This document shows, piece by piece, positions 42,448 to 49,131 of a stretch of 64,000 nucleotides of DNA (positions are counted from its first letter, which is position 1; each line of letters starts with the position of its first letter). Made by a program: the position numbers and the translations under genes. The notes beneath the pieces are model-generated. The model did no database searches and was not told the DNA's origin. It saw only the letters and a list, made by a program, of their open reading frames with translations. Source of the stretch: JBBSAT01 sp046351235 (GTDB taxonomy: Bacteria > Myxococcota_A > Polyangia > Polyangiales > Sandaracinaceae). Location: assembly GCA_046351235.1 (NCBI GenBank), contig JAXLYV010000009.1:217432-281431 (forward strand), written 5' to 3'.

Positions 42448-43094
42448 CGCGTCGCCTCCCCGCCGGCCTCGCCCTCGAGCGCGACGCGCAGGCGCTTTCG
42501 CCCGCGGTGCAGCCACGTCATCACGGTGCCGAGCGGCACCTCGAGCGCGGCGGCGATCTCCTCGTAGCTCGACTCGTGCACGTGGAACAGAACGATCGCC
42601 GCCTTCATCGGCGCCGGCAAGGTCTCGAGCGCGGCGGCGAGGCGCACGGCCTCGATCCGCGCGAGCGCGGTGCGCTCCACGTCGGGCTGGTCGCCCGGCA
42701 GCTCGAGCGGCTCGTCGGTCTCGGGCATGAAGAGGCGCTTCTCGAGCCCGCGGCGGCGGAGGCGATCGCGGCAGGTGTTGCGCGCGACCGCGAGAGCCCA
42801 CGCGCGGAAGGTGCCCTTCGCCGGGTCGAAGCGGTGGATCGAGACGACGATTTTCTCGAGCGACTCCTGCGCCGCGTCGCGCCCGTCCTCGGGGCCAGCG
42901 AGGCAGCGGCAGAGCTCGGCGATCGCGCGCGCATGCTCGCGCACGAGGGGCTCGAGGGCCCGCTTGTCGCCACTCGCGGCGCGTTCTTCGAGCGTGGGCA
43001 GACCGCGAGCTCGCTTCCCTCGGCCGTCGTCGAGGGACGGCTGCGTGAGCGAGGGTAGAGGCAGGAGCGGGGAGGGCCAAGCGAACGCGCGCAT
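42444..43094 (-). CDS. ECF RNA polymerase sigma factor
   Basis: A 216-residue protein from ATG 43094. Region 2: RALEPLVREHARAIAELCRC and EKIVVSIHRFDPAKGTFRAW with the WALAVARN helix that melts the -10. Region 4: PAPMKAAIVLFHVHESSYEE and LEVPLGTVMTWLHRGRKRLR, the helix-turn-helix that reads -35. The N-terminal 35 residues are extra. The stop overlaps the start of the anti-sigma-like membrane protein by 4 bp (ATGA), a standard sigma/anti-sigma coupling. It is divergent from the barrel gene at 43240, a possible target. Confidence 0.93.
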   Translation of the reverse strand: MRAFAWPSPLLPLPSLTQPSLDDGRGKRARGLPTLEERAASGDKRALEPLVREHARAIAELCRCLAGPEDGRDAAQESLEKIVVSIHRFDPAKGTFRAWALAVARNTCRDRLRRRGLEKRLFMPETDEPLELPGDQPDVERTALARIEAVRLAAALETLPAPMKAAIVLFHVHESSYEEIAAALEVPLGTVMTWLHRGRKRLRVALEGEAGGEATR

Positions 43095-43180
43095 CGGTGC
43101 TCGCAACCGACTACGGGTGAAGAGCAGGAAGTATTTCAGGGCTCTTTCTCCACTCGGAACGCCCGCCCCGGAGGGCGTCG

Positions 43181-43207
43181 CGATTCCGGCCGAGGGCCCG
43201 GGAATCG
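43181..43207. repeat. Inverted repeat CGATTCC-N13-GGAATCG
   Basis: Perfect 7-bp arms at 43181-43187 and 43201-43207, just upstream of the sigma-54-like promoter and between divergent genes. It is a possible operator; its centre lies about 42 nt upstream of the predicted start, nearer than usual enhancer sites. Confidence 0.5.
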
Positions 43208-43209
43208 GC

Positions 43210-43225
43210 TGGCACGGACACTGCT
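43210..43225 (+). promoter_or_regulatory. Candidate sigma-54 promoter of the barrel gene
   Basis: TGGCACGGACACTGCT differs from TGGCACG-N4-TTGCW at one position only; GG (43211-43212) and GC (43223-43224) are 10 nt apart. The start site would be near 43236, immediately before GTG 43237/ATG 43240, so the mRNA would be almost leaderless. Confidence 0.6.
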
Positions 43226-43239
43226 GCGGCCCCGCCGTG

Positions 43240-44004
43240 ATGCGCGATTGGCTCGGACCGGCACGGTTGCTCGCGGCGATCGCGGCGATCCTCCTCGGAT
43301 CGCTGGCGAATCCGGCCGCGGCGCAGCCTTCCGAGCGCGGAAGCACCGAGCGGGCGGAAGCGCTCGCGTCGCCGACCGCGCCTGCTCCGAGCTCGGGCTG
43401 GGCGCTGGACGTGATGGCCGCGACGGCCGTGCCCACGGTGGTCGGCGCCGAGGTGCGGGTCGAAACGCCGGGGCGGTTTCTCCTCGACGTGATGGCGGGC
43501 GGCAATCCCTACGGCAGCGCCCTCGGCGATCTCGTGCAGGCGTACGGCGGCGGCGAGACGGGCCGGACGGTCGTGGGCGCGATTGCCTCGAGCGCCGGCG
43601 TGCTGCGCCTGCAGGCCGGCCTTCGCCCGGCGCCCGATGCAGGCCTCGAGATCCTCGCCGGCTACACGCTCATGGTCTCCAATCCGAGCCTCAGCCGCGC
43701 CACCCTCGAGGCGCTCTCGGGGCAGTCGTTCGCCTACGCGGGGATCGAGTCGGCGCCGCTCCACGTGCTCATCCACGCCGTGTCGGCCGAGCTCGGCTGG
43801 TCGTTCGTGATCGCCGACCACCTCGTGCTCCGCCTCGCGCTCGGCGGCAGCTTCACCGTCGCTTCCAACGCGCGTCTCGACGTGCCCGACGCCATGCGGA
43901 GCGCGAGCCCCGTCGTCGGTCGGCTCGAGACGGACATCGCGAGCGCGATCACCCACTACGGCTTCGTGCCCGAGGCGCGCGTCGCCGTCGGCTACCGGTT
44001 CTGA
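43240..44004 (+). CDS. Predicted outer-membrane beta-barrel protein
   Basis: A 254-residue protein from ATG 43240 (GTG 43237 is possible). Signal peptide: ARLLAAIAAILLGSLANPAAAQ. A Ser/Thr/Ala spacer is followed by strands such as ALDVMAATAVPTVVGAEVRVE, FLLDVMAGGNPYGSAL, GLEILAGYTLMVSNPSL and HLVLRLALGGSFTVAS, ending in ARVAVGYRF with a terminal Phe as in outer-membrane barrels. It lies opposite an ECF sigma/anti-sigma pair and downstream of a sigma-54-like promoter. It is a possible regulated envelope component; no family assigned. Confidence 0.8.
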   Translation: MRDWLGPARLLAAIAAILLGSLANPAAAQPSERGSTERAEALASPTAPAPSSGWALDVMAATAVPTVVGAEVRVETPGRFLLDVMAGGNPYGSALGDLVQAYGGGETGRTVVGAIASSAGVLRLQAGLRPAPDAGLEILAGYTLMVSNPSLSRATLEALSGQSFAYAGIESAPLHVLIHAVSAELGWSFVIADHLVLRLALGGSFTVASNARLDVPDAMRSASPVVGRLETDIASAITHYGFVPEARVAVGYRF

Positions 44005-44006
44005 GA

Positions 44007-44012
44007 TAGGCT
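44007..44012 (+). promoter_or_regulatory. -10-like element, leaderless start of the radical SAM gene
   Basis: TAGGCT ends 8 nt before the ATG at 44021; no Shine-Dalgarno in between. Confidence 0.4.
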
Positions 44013-44020
44013 CGGCTCCC

Positions 44021-45307
44021 ATGGCGAACAGTCCCCTCACCCCCGAAGAGCGCGAGCGCCTCGCGAGAGCCCCGCGCCCGCGGCACCTGCCGCTCGCGCC
44101 GACCGCCAAGCCCGGCAAGCGCAAGCTCCCGCTCGCCGACGAGGTGCGCCCGATCGACGAGCGCGTGCGCCCCATCTACGCGGTCTGGGAGATCACGCTC
44201 GCGTGCGATCTCGCCTGCCGTCACTGCGGCTCGCGCGCCGGCAAGGCGCGGCCCGACGAGCTCACGACCGAGGAGTGCCTGGATCTCGTCGATCAGATGG
44301 CCGCGATGCAGGTGAAGGAGGTCTCGCTCATCGGCGGCGAGGCCTACCTGCGCGACGACTGGACGCGGATCATCGAGCGCATCGCCAAGCACGGGATGAT
44401 TCCGCTCCTCACGAGCGGCGGGCGCGGCATCACGAAGGAGATCGCGCAGGCGGCCAAGAAGGCGGGGCTGCGCACGGCGAGCATCTCGCTCGACGGCGAC
44501 GAGGCGACGCACGATCGCCTGCGCGGCGTCGTGGGCTCCTACCAGAGCGCGCTCGCCTCGATCGCGAACCTGCGCGAGGCCGGGATCCCGGTGAGCTGCA
44601 ACACGCAGATCAACCGCCTCTCGATCCCGCATCTCGAGGGTGTGCTCGAGACGATCGGCAAGCTCGGCCTGCACAGCTGGCAGATCCAGCTCACGGTCGC
44701 GATGGGCCGCGCCGCCGACGAGCCCGACGTGCTGCTGCAGCCCTACGACTTGCTCGAGCTGTTCCCGCGGCTCGGCAAGATCACCGAGCGCTGCAAGGAG
44801 CTCAACGTGCGCCTCTGGCCGGGGAACAACATCGGCTACTTCGGCCCCTACGAGACGCAGCTGCGCGGGACGATGCCGCGCGGCCACATGTACTCGTGCG
44901 GAGCAGGGCGCAGCACGCTCGGCATCGAGGCCGACGGCGCGATCAAGGGCTGCCCCTCGCTGCCGACCGAGGCGTGGACCGGCGGCAACATCCGCGACAA
45001 CACGCTCAAGGACATCTGGGAGCGCTCGGCGCCGCTGCGCTACACGCGCGATCGGACGGTCGAGGATCTGAGCGGCTTCTGCCGCACTTGCTACTACGCC
45101 GACGAGTGTCGCTCGGGCTGCACGTGGACGAGCTTCGTGCTCTTCGGCAAGGCCGGGAACAACCCGTACTGCCACCACCGCGCGCTCGAGATGGATCGCC
45201 AGGGGCTGCGCGAGCGCGTGGTCAAGCGCGAGGAGGCGCCCGGAGAGCCCTTCGATCACGGCAAGTTCGAGATCGTCGTGGAGCCCAAGGACGCGCCGGT
45301 CGCGTGA
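44021..45307 (+). CDS. Radical SAM/SPASM enzyme
   Basis: A 428-residue protein. The radical SAM cluster motif is C62-x3-C66-x2-C69 in CDLACRHCG, GGEAYLR at about 105-111 is the usual GGE. The C-terminus has the seven-Cys SPASM set: C293, C311, C354-x2-C357-x5-C363-x3-C367 and C384, enough for two auxiliary 4Fe-4S clusters. Such enzymes modify peptide or protein side chains or backbones. The first 45 residues are basic and unassigned; no PqqD-like recognition domain is obvious. Three paralogous precursor-like genes follow 84 bp downstream on the same strand, so a substrate relationship is likely. Cytoplasmic. Confidence 0.93.
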   Translation: MANSPLTPEERERLARAPRPRHLPLAPTAKPGKRKLPLADEVRPIDERVRPIYAVWEITLACDLACRHCGSRAGKARPDELTTEECLDLVDQMAAMQVKEVSLIGGEAYLRDDWTRIIERIAKHGMIPLLTSGGRGITKEIAQAAKKAGLRTASISLDGDEATHDRLRGVVGSYQSALASIANLREAGIPVSCNTQINRLSIPHLEGVLETIGKLGLHSWQIQLTVAMGRAADEPDVLLQPYDLLELFPRLGKITERCKELNVRLWPGNNIGYFGPYETQLRGTMPRGHMYSCGAGRSTLGIEADGAIKGCPSLPTEAWTGGNIRDNTLKDIWERSAPLRYTRDRTVEDLSGFCRTCYYADECRSGCTWTSFVLFGKAGNNPYCHHRALEMDRQGLRERVVKREEAPGEPFDHGKFEIVVEPKDAPVA

Positions 45308-45324
45308 CCGCGAAATTCCCCAGC

Positions 45325-45354
45325 TTGATTCGTCGCCGAGCGGAGAGGCATTCT
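45325..45354 (+). promoter_or_regulatory. Possible promoter of the precursor genes
   Basis: TTGATT (45325-45330), 18-nt spacer, CATTCT (45349-45354), then AGGAGG before ATG 45392. A weak but reasonable sigma-70 match; it would allow the precursors to be made in excess of the enzyme. Confidence 0.35.
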
Positions 45355-45391
45355 CGCCACTTCGGCTCTCGTTCTCTCGAGGAGGATCCCG

Positions 45392-45820
45392 ATGAGCGCG
45401 CTCCAGCCTTGCCTTGCTTGTCGACGGCACGTCCGCGTGTCCGAGGCGACGTGCCCGTTCTGTCAGACGGCGATGCCCGAAGCGGCGCCGCGTCCCATGC
45501 CCTCGCAGCGCCTCGGTCGCGCGGCGACCTTCGCGTTCGGCGCGGCGGTCACGATGAGCGCGGCCGGCTGCGGCCAGGCGAGCACGCCGGGCAGCGATGC
45601 CTCCGGCAACGACGCCGGGGCCGATGCATACGTCGGGATGTTCGATGCGGCGTACGGAGGCCCGCCGATCGATGCGGCCACCGTCGATGCAGCGGTCGAG
45701 GTCGACTCCGGGCTCGTGGCGGCCTACGGCGGCCCGCCCGTCGACAGCGCGCTGCCCGACTCGGGGACGCAGGCGCTCTACGGCGCGCCTCCTCCTCCCC
45801 CCACGCCGCCGGAGCGCTGA
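45392..45820 (+). CDS. Precursor-like protein 1: zinc ribbon, lipobox-like segment, YG-repeat tail
   Basis: A 142-residue protein; GAGGAGG lies 6 nt before ATG 45392. Cys7, Cys10, Cys21 and Cys24 form a CxxC/CxxC zinc ribbon (PCLACRRHVRVSEATCPFC). Residues 38-60, SQRLGRAATFAFGAAVTMSAAGC, hold a conserved basic-hydrophobic segment ending in a lipobox-like Cys60. The tail is Asp/Ala-rich and carries three YG motifs in AYGGPP (Tyr88), AYGGPP (Tyr112) and LYGAPPPP (Tyr130). No known family. It is followed 2 bp later by a paralogue. Inferred to be a substrate of the upstream radical SAM enzyme. Confidence 0.85.
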   Translation: MSALQPCLACRRHVRVSEATCPFCQTAMPEAAPRPMPSQRLGRAATFAFGAAVTMSAAGCGQASTPGSDASGNDAGADAYVGMFDAAYGGPPIDAATVDAAVEVDSGLVAAYGGPPVDSALPDSGTQALYGAPPPPPTPPER

Positions 45821-45822
45821 CG

Positions 45823-46209
45823 ATGTCCCTCGCACCGTGTCCTTCCTGTGCGCGCCACGTTCGGCGCACCGAGACGAGCTGCCCGTTCTGTGCCGCGAGC
45901 ATCACGCTGCCACCGGCGCCGACGCGCCGGATGCCCGAGCGGCTCGGCCGCGCGGCGCTCGTGACCTTCGGCGCGGCCGCGCTCGCCACGAGCGCGAGCG
46001 CCTGCGGCAACGCGGTGCCGGCCTACGGCGCGCCAGCGCCCGACACCGGCACGGCGCAGGCCGACGCGGCCACGCCGGCGGCCGATGCCGCGATCGAGAA
46101 CGACGCCGGGGAGCCGATGACCCTCTACGGCGGGCCGATCTTCGACGATGCCGGCGATTTCGATGCCGGGACCTCCAACGCCGACTACGGCGCACCGCCA
46201 CCTCCGTAG
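45823..46209 (+). CDS. Precursor-like protein 2 (paralogue of 45392)
   Basis: A 128-residue protein from ATG 45823, two bp after the previous stop. The layout is the same: zinc ribbon Cys6/Cys9/Cys20/Cys23 (PCPSCARHVRRTETSCPFC), RLGRAALVTFGAAALATS with lipobox-like Cys61, then an Asp/Ala tail with AYGAPA (Tyr68), LYGGPI (Tyr102) and DYGAPPPP (Tyr122). The first motif comes sooner after the Cys than in its paralogue. The tail ends in PPPP. The ribbon and LGRAA segment are the most conserved parts among the three, as expected for a recognition leader, while the tails share only the motif. Confidence 0.85.
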   Translation: MSLAPCPSCARHVRRTETSCPFCAASITLPPAPTRRMPERLGRAALVTFGAAALATSASACGNAVPAYGAPAPDTGTAQADAATPAADAAIENDAGEPMTLYGGPIFDDAGDFDAGTSNADYGAPPPP

Positions 46210-46256
46210 CGCCTTCTTCGCCGCCCCGTTCTTTCGACCCGAGGAGCCGACCGAAC

Positions 46257-46736
46257 ATGAGCCTACTGCCCTGCCCGTCCTGCGCCCGTCACGTCCGCCA
46301 GAGCGAGAGCGGCTGTCCGTTCTGCGGCGCCTCGCTCGCGCTCGCGAGCGAGCCCTCGCGGCCGATGCCGACCCAGCGCCTCGGGCGCGCGGCCACGTTC
46401 GCGTTCGGCGCGGCGATGGCGACGAGCGTCGCGGCCTGCGGCACGACCACGACGCCGCCGACGACCGACACCGGCGTCGCCCAGCAGGACGGTGGAACGG
46501 ACGGCGGCGTCGCGCCGGCGTATGGCGCGCCCTCGGATGCCGGCAGCGACGCCGGCATGCTGGCGATGTACGGTGGCCCGCCGAGCGACTCGGGCACGAC
46601 CGATCAGGACGGTGGAGGCCCGGCGCCCGCGTACGGCGGACCGATTCGTGAGGACGCCGGTGGGGTCCAGCCGGTCGACAGCGGCGGCGTGGCGCCGGCG
46701 TATGGCGCCATCCCACCTCCGGACGCTGCCGCCTGA
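46257..46736 (+). CDS. Precursor-like protein 3 (paralogue of 45392)
   Basis: A 159-residue protein from ATG 46257; GAGGAG lies 10 nt upstream. Zinc ribbon Cys6/Cys9/Cys20/Cys23 (PCPSCARHVRQSESGCPFC), RLGRAATFAFGAAMATSVAAC with Cys61, then a tail with four motifs: AYGAPS (Tyr89), MYGGPP (Tyr105), AYGGPI (Tyr126) and AYGAIPPP (Tyr149). Spacing between motifs is 16, 21 and 23 residues. It is the longest of the three and the last before a block of hairpins. It could also be an ordinary surface lipoprotein; the shared motif and the SPASM neighbour favour a modified product. Confidence 0.85.
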   Translation: MSLLPCPSCARHVRQSESGCPFCGASLALASEPSRPMPTQRLGRAATFAFGAAMATSVAACGTTTTPPTTDTGVAQQDGGTDGGVAPAYGAPSDAGSDAGMLAMYGGPPSDSGTTDQDGGGPAPAYGGPIREDAGGVQPVDSGGVAPAYGAIPPPDAAA

Positions 46737-46747
46737 GCGCCGCTGAA

Positions 46748-46773
46748 GGGCCGACACAAGATGTGTCGGAACC
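46748..46773. terminator. Hairpin A of a four-hairpin block
   Basis: GGG-CCGACACA-AGA-TGTGTCGG-AA-CCC, 8-bp core at 46751-46758/46762-46769, right after the stop of precursor 3. Probable terminator. It shares the CCGACAC/GTGTCGG stem with 16003. Confidence 0.6.
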
Positions 46774-46789
46774 CTTCACTGCAGTTCAA

Positions 46790-46813
46790 GTTCCAGCGCG
46801 AATGCGCTGGAAC
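46790..46813. repeat. Hairpin B of the block
   Basis: Perfect 10-bp stem GTTCCAGCGC/GCGCTGGAAC with GAAT loop. Confidence 0.8.
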
Positions 46814-46816
46814 AGA

Positions 46817-46849
46817 CAGTGGTGGACCAGTATTTCTGGTCAACCACTG
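46817..46849. repeat. Hairpin C of the block
   Basis: CAGTGGT-G-GACCAG-TATTT-CTGGTC-A-ACCACTG: thirteen pairs with one G/A mismatch and a TATTT loop. Confidence 0.8.
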
Positions 46850-46864
46850 AGCCGTTCGGCCGGG

Positions 46865-46886
46865 CTCGGGGTACGAATACCCCGAG
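46865..46886 (+). promoter_or_regulatory. Hairpin D overlapping the ribosome site of the ECF sigma gene
   Basis: Perfect 9-bp stem CTCGGGGTA/TACCCCGAG with a CGAA tetraloop. It ends 3 nt before ATG 46890 and would bury the only purine-rich stretch (GAGG) before the start, so it could damp translation. Confidence 0.55.
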
Positions 46887-46889
46887 GTC

Positions 46890-47492
46890 ATGAGCGCATC
46901 CCGCGCACACCTGCGTCTGGTCGAGAACGAGGGCACGTCGGCGGCGCCTGCCTCCGATGCGCAGCTCGTCGATGCGGCGCGCGGCGGTGCCGAGTGGGCG
47001 AAGGAAGCGCTCTACCGGCGGCACGCGCGCATGGCCAACGGCCTCGCGTTCCGGCTCCTCGGCGTCGACGCCGAGCTCGACGATCTCGTGCAGGACTGCT
47101 TCGTCGTCGCGCTGACGACGCTCGATCGCCTCTCGGAGCCGGCCGCGTTCGGTAGCTGGCTCGGCTCGATCGTGGTGCGCCAGGCGCACAAGCGCCTGCG
47201 CCGCCGCCGCCTGATGGTGCGCCTCGGCCTGCGGCGCGCCGATCCCGTCGACCTCGATCAGATCGTGCGCCCCGACATGCCCGCCGACGTGGCGGCCGAG
47301 CTGCGGCGTGTGTACGCGGCGATCCACGAGCTGCCCGCCGAGGAGCGCATCGCGCTCGTCCTGCGCCGCGTCGAGGGGCTCGAGCTCACCGAGGTCGCCG
47401 AGCGCATGGAGCTCTCGCTCGCGACGGTGAAGCGCCGCATCGAGCGCGCGGACGCGTTCCTCTCGGTCCGCTTCGAGCGAGGTGCGCCATGA
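46890..47492 (+). CDS. ECF RNA polymerase sigma factor
   Basis: A 200-residue protein. Region 2: EALYRRHARMANGLAFRLLG, then ELDDLVQDCFVVALTTLDRL and FGSWLGSIVVRQAHKRLRRR. Region 4: IHELPAEERIALVLRRVEGL, EVAERMELSLATVKRRIERA. The stop overlaps the FecR-type gene by 4 bp (ATGA). A hairpin sits directly before the start, and four hairpins separate it from the precursor genes, so it probably has its own transcript. Targets unknown; nearby precursors are possible. Confidence 0.93.
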   Translation: MSASRAHLRLVENEGTSAAPASDAQLVDAARGGAEWAKEALYRRHARMANGLAFRLLGVDAELDDLVQDCFVVALTTLDRLSEPAAFGSWLGSIVVRQAHKRLRRRRLMVRLGLRRADPVDLDQIVRPDMPADVAAELRRVYAAIHELPAEERIALVLRRVEGLELTEVAERMELSLATVKRRIERADAFLSVRFERGAP

Positions 47493-48553
47493 CGAAGCTC
47501 GGAGAGCACGTGGCTCCCGCGCTCGACGAGGCGCGGCACGATCGCCAGTGGAAGGCCGTGCGCGCCGGGACGATCCGCGCGGCACGCCTTCGGCCCATGC
47601 TCGCTGGCGCGGGCGTGCTGGCGGCGGCGGCAGCGGCGGTGCTGATCTTCACGCTCGGTCGCACCTCGGCGGAGCTGCCGACGGTCACGCTCGCCGAGGG
47701 CTCGGTGATCGAGACGAGCGAGGGCGCGAGCGAGGCGCGCCTCGTCGACGGGAGCGAGGTGGCGCTCTCGCCGGGCACGCGCCTCGAGGTCGCCGAGGCG
47801 GACGAGGAGAGCGACGTCGAGGTCGTGCTCGCGCGCGGCGCCGCGACCTTCGAGGTCACGCGCAACCCGCGGCGCACGTTCACGGTGCGCGCGGGCGACG
47901 TGCGCGTCGTCGTCGTCGGCACGCACTTCACGGTGCGGAACGACGCGGACGGCACGGCCCGCGTGGACGTGGAGCGTGGCATCGTCGAGGTGCATCACGG
48001 CAGCGAGACGACGCGGTTGGTGGCGGGGCAGAGCTGGAGCGGAGGCGCGACGCCGAGCACGCCCGAGGTCGAGACGGAGACGGGCACGGAGACCTCGGCC
48101 GACGAAGAGCTCCCGTCGGAGGTCTCGCCGATCGCGACCGAGGAGGCCCCGCCGGCGCCGGCCCACGCGCCGCGCGAGGCCACGAGCGACGCACGCGCGC
48201 TCTTCGAGGCCGCCCGCACCGCCCGGCGCGACGGCGATCCGGCGGAGGCCGAGCGCCTCTACGCGACGCTCCTGCGCGAGCACCCGCGGGACCCTCGCGC
48301 CGGCGTCGTGGCCTTCGAGCTCGGGCGCCTGCGCATGGACGTGCTCGGCGACGACGAGGGTGCGATCGAGTCGCTCGGCCGCGCCATCCGCGGGCGCGCG
48401 GCGGCGTCGTATCGCGAGGACGCGATGGCGCGCCTCGCCGTGGCGCAGGGCCATCTGGGCCACGCGAGCGCCTGTGCGCGCGCGCGGGATGCCTACCTCG
48501 CGGAGTTCCCGGCCGGCGTGCACACCGCGGTCGTCTCCGACGCCTGCCACTGA
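47489..48553 (+). CDS. FecR-type anti-sigma protein with TPR tail
   Basis: A 354-residue protein from ATG 47489. A short cytoplasmic N-terminus (about 1-35) is followed by one membrane helix at about 37-56, MLAGAGVLAAAAAAVLIF. Residues about 65-185 are a FecR domain: LAEGSVIETSEGASEARLVD, GTRLEVAEADEESDVEVVLA and VRVVVVGTHFTVRNDADGT. A Thr/Glu/Pro linker leads into tetratricopeptide helices at about 235-340 (ARDAYLAEFPAGVHT near the end). It is likely to hold the coupled sigma factor inactive and respond to an envelope signal. Confidence 0.9.
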   Translation: MTKLGEHVAPALDEARHDRQWKAVRAGTIRAARLRPMLAGAGVLAAAAAAVLIFTLGRTSAELPTVTLAEGSVIETSEGASEARLVDGSEVALSPGTRLEVAEADEESDVEVVLARGAATFEVTRNPRRTFTVRAGDVRVVVVGTHFTVRNDADGTARVDVERGIVEVHHGSETTRLVAGQSWSGGATPSTPEVETETGTETSADEELPSEVSPIATEEAPPAPAHAPREATSDARALFEAARTARRDGDPAEAERLYATLLREHPRDPRAGVVAFELGRLRMDVLGDDEGAIESLGRAIRGRAAASYREDAMARLAVAQGHLGHASACARARDAYLAEFPAGVHTAVVSDACH

Positions 48554-48616
48554 ACGCCTGCCGCTGCGCGCGCGCCACGGGCCCCCGCGCCCCGCATGCC
48601 GCATACTCGCGCCGCC

Positions 48617-49102
48617 GTGAAGGACGAGCCGTTGACGCTCCGGATCGTGTCGAAGAGCCCTGGGCACGTCGTCGCGGCGTTCCGGCCGATCCTCATCGCC
48701 GCCTTCACGCGGCCGCCGAGCGACGGCGAGCTGCGCGAGATCGAGGGGCTCGCGTCGAGCGCGCTCGACGAAGGGCTCCGCGGCTCGCTGCTCTACGTGG
48801 TCGCGCGTCGCGACATGACGGGCGGCGTGGATCCGCGCGTGCGCAGCTTCTTCACCGACCTGATCGCCAAGAACCAGGGACGCGCGGGTCCGACCGCGGT
48901 GGTGGTGCTCGCCGATGGGTTCGCGGGCGCTCTGGTGCGCGGCGCGGTCACGGGGCTCATCCGCCTGATGACGGGCCGGGGTCAGATCCGCGTGTTCTCG
49001 TCCGTCGGCGACGCCTGCCACTGGCTCGCCACCGAGCAGCACATCGCAGGCACGGCGCTCGTGGCCGCGTGGCGCGAGGCCGCCGCGGGGCTCGCGCTCT
49101 GA
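48617..49102 (+). CDS. Conserved-type small cytoplasmic protein, function unknown
   Basis: GTG 48617 gives 161 residues; ATG 48596 would add seven. The sequence alternates strands and helices: PLTLRIVSKSPGHVVAAFRP, LRGSLLYVVARRDMTGGVDP, AGPTAVVVLADGFAGALVRG and GQIRVFSSVGDACHWLATE. This beta-alpha pattern resembles SpoIIAA/STAS-like folds, but no phospho-acceptor site is clear. No signal peptide or membrane segment. It stands 63 bp after the FecR gene and is convergent with the MopE-type gene. Confidence 0.75.
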   Translation: MKDEPLTLRIVSKSPGHVVAAFRPILIAAFTRPPSDGELREIEGLASSALDEGLRGSLLYVVARRDMTGGVDPRVRSFFTDLIAKNQGRAGPTAVVVLADGFAGALVRGAVTGLIRLMTGRGQIRVFSSVGDACHWLATEQHIAGTALVAAWREAAAGLAL

Positions 49103-49131
49103 AGCGAACGGCCCGGACGCCCCCGTCTTCG

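Noticed and set aside
43156..43179. GGAAC-N15-CGTC as an ECF promoter for the barrel gene
   Set aside because: The spacer is short and the site overlaps a small hairpin. It remains possible but the sigma-54 match is better; not listed as a feature.
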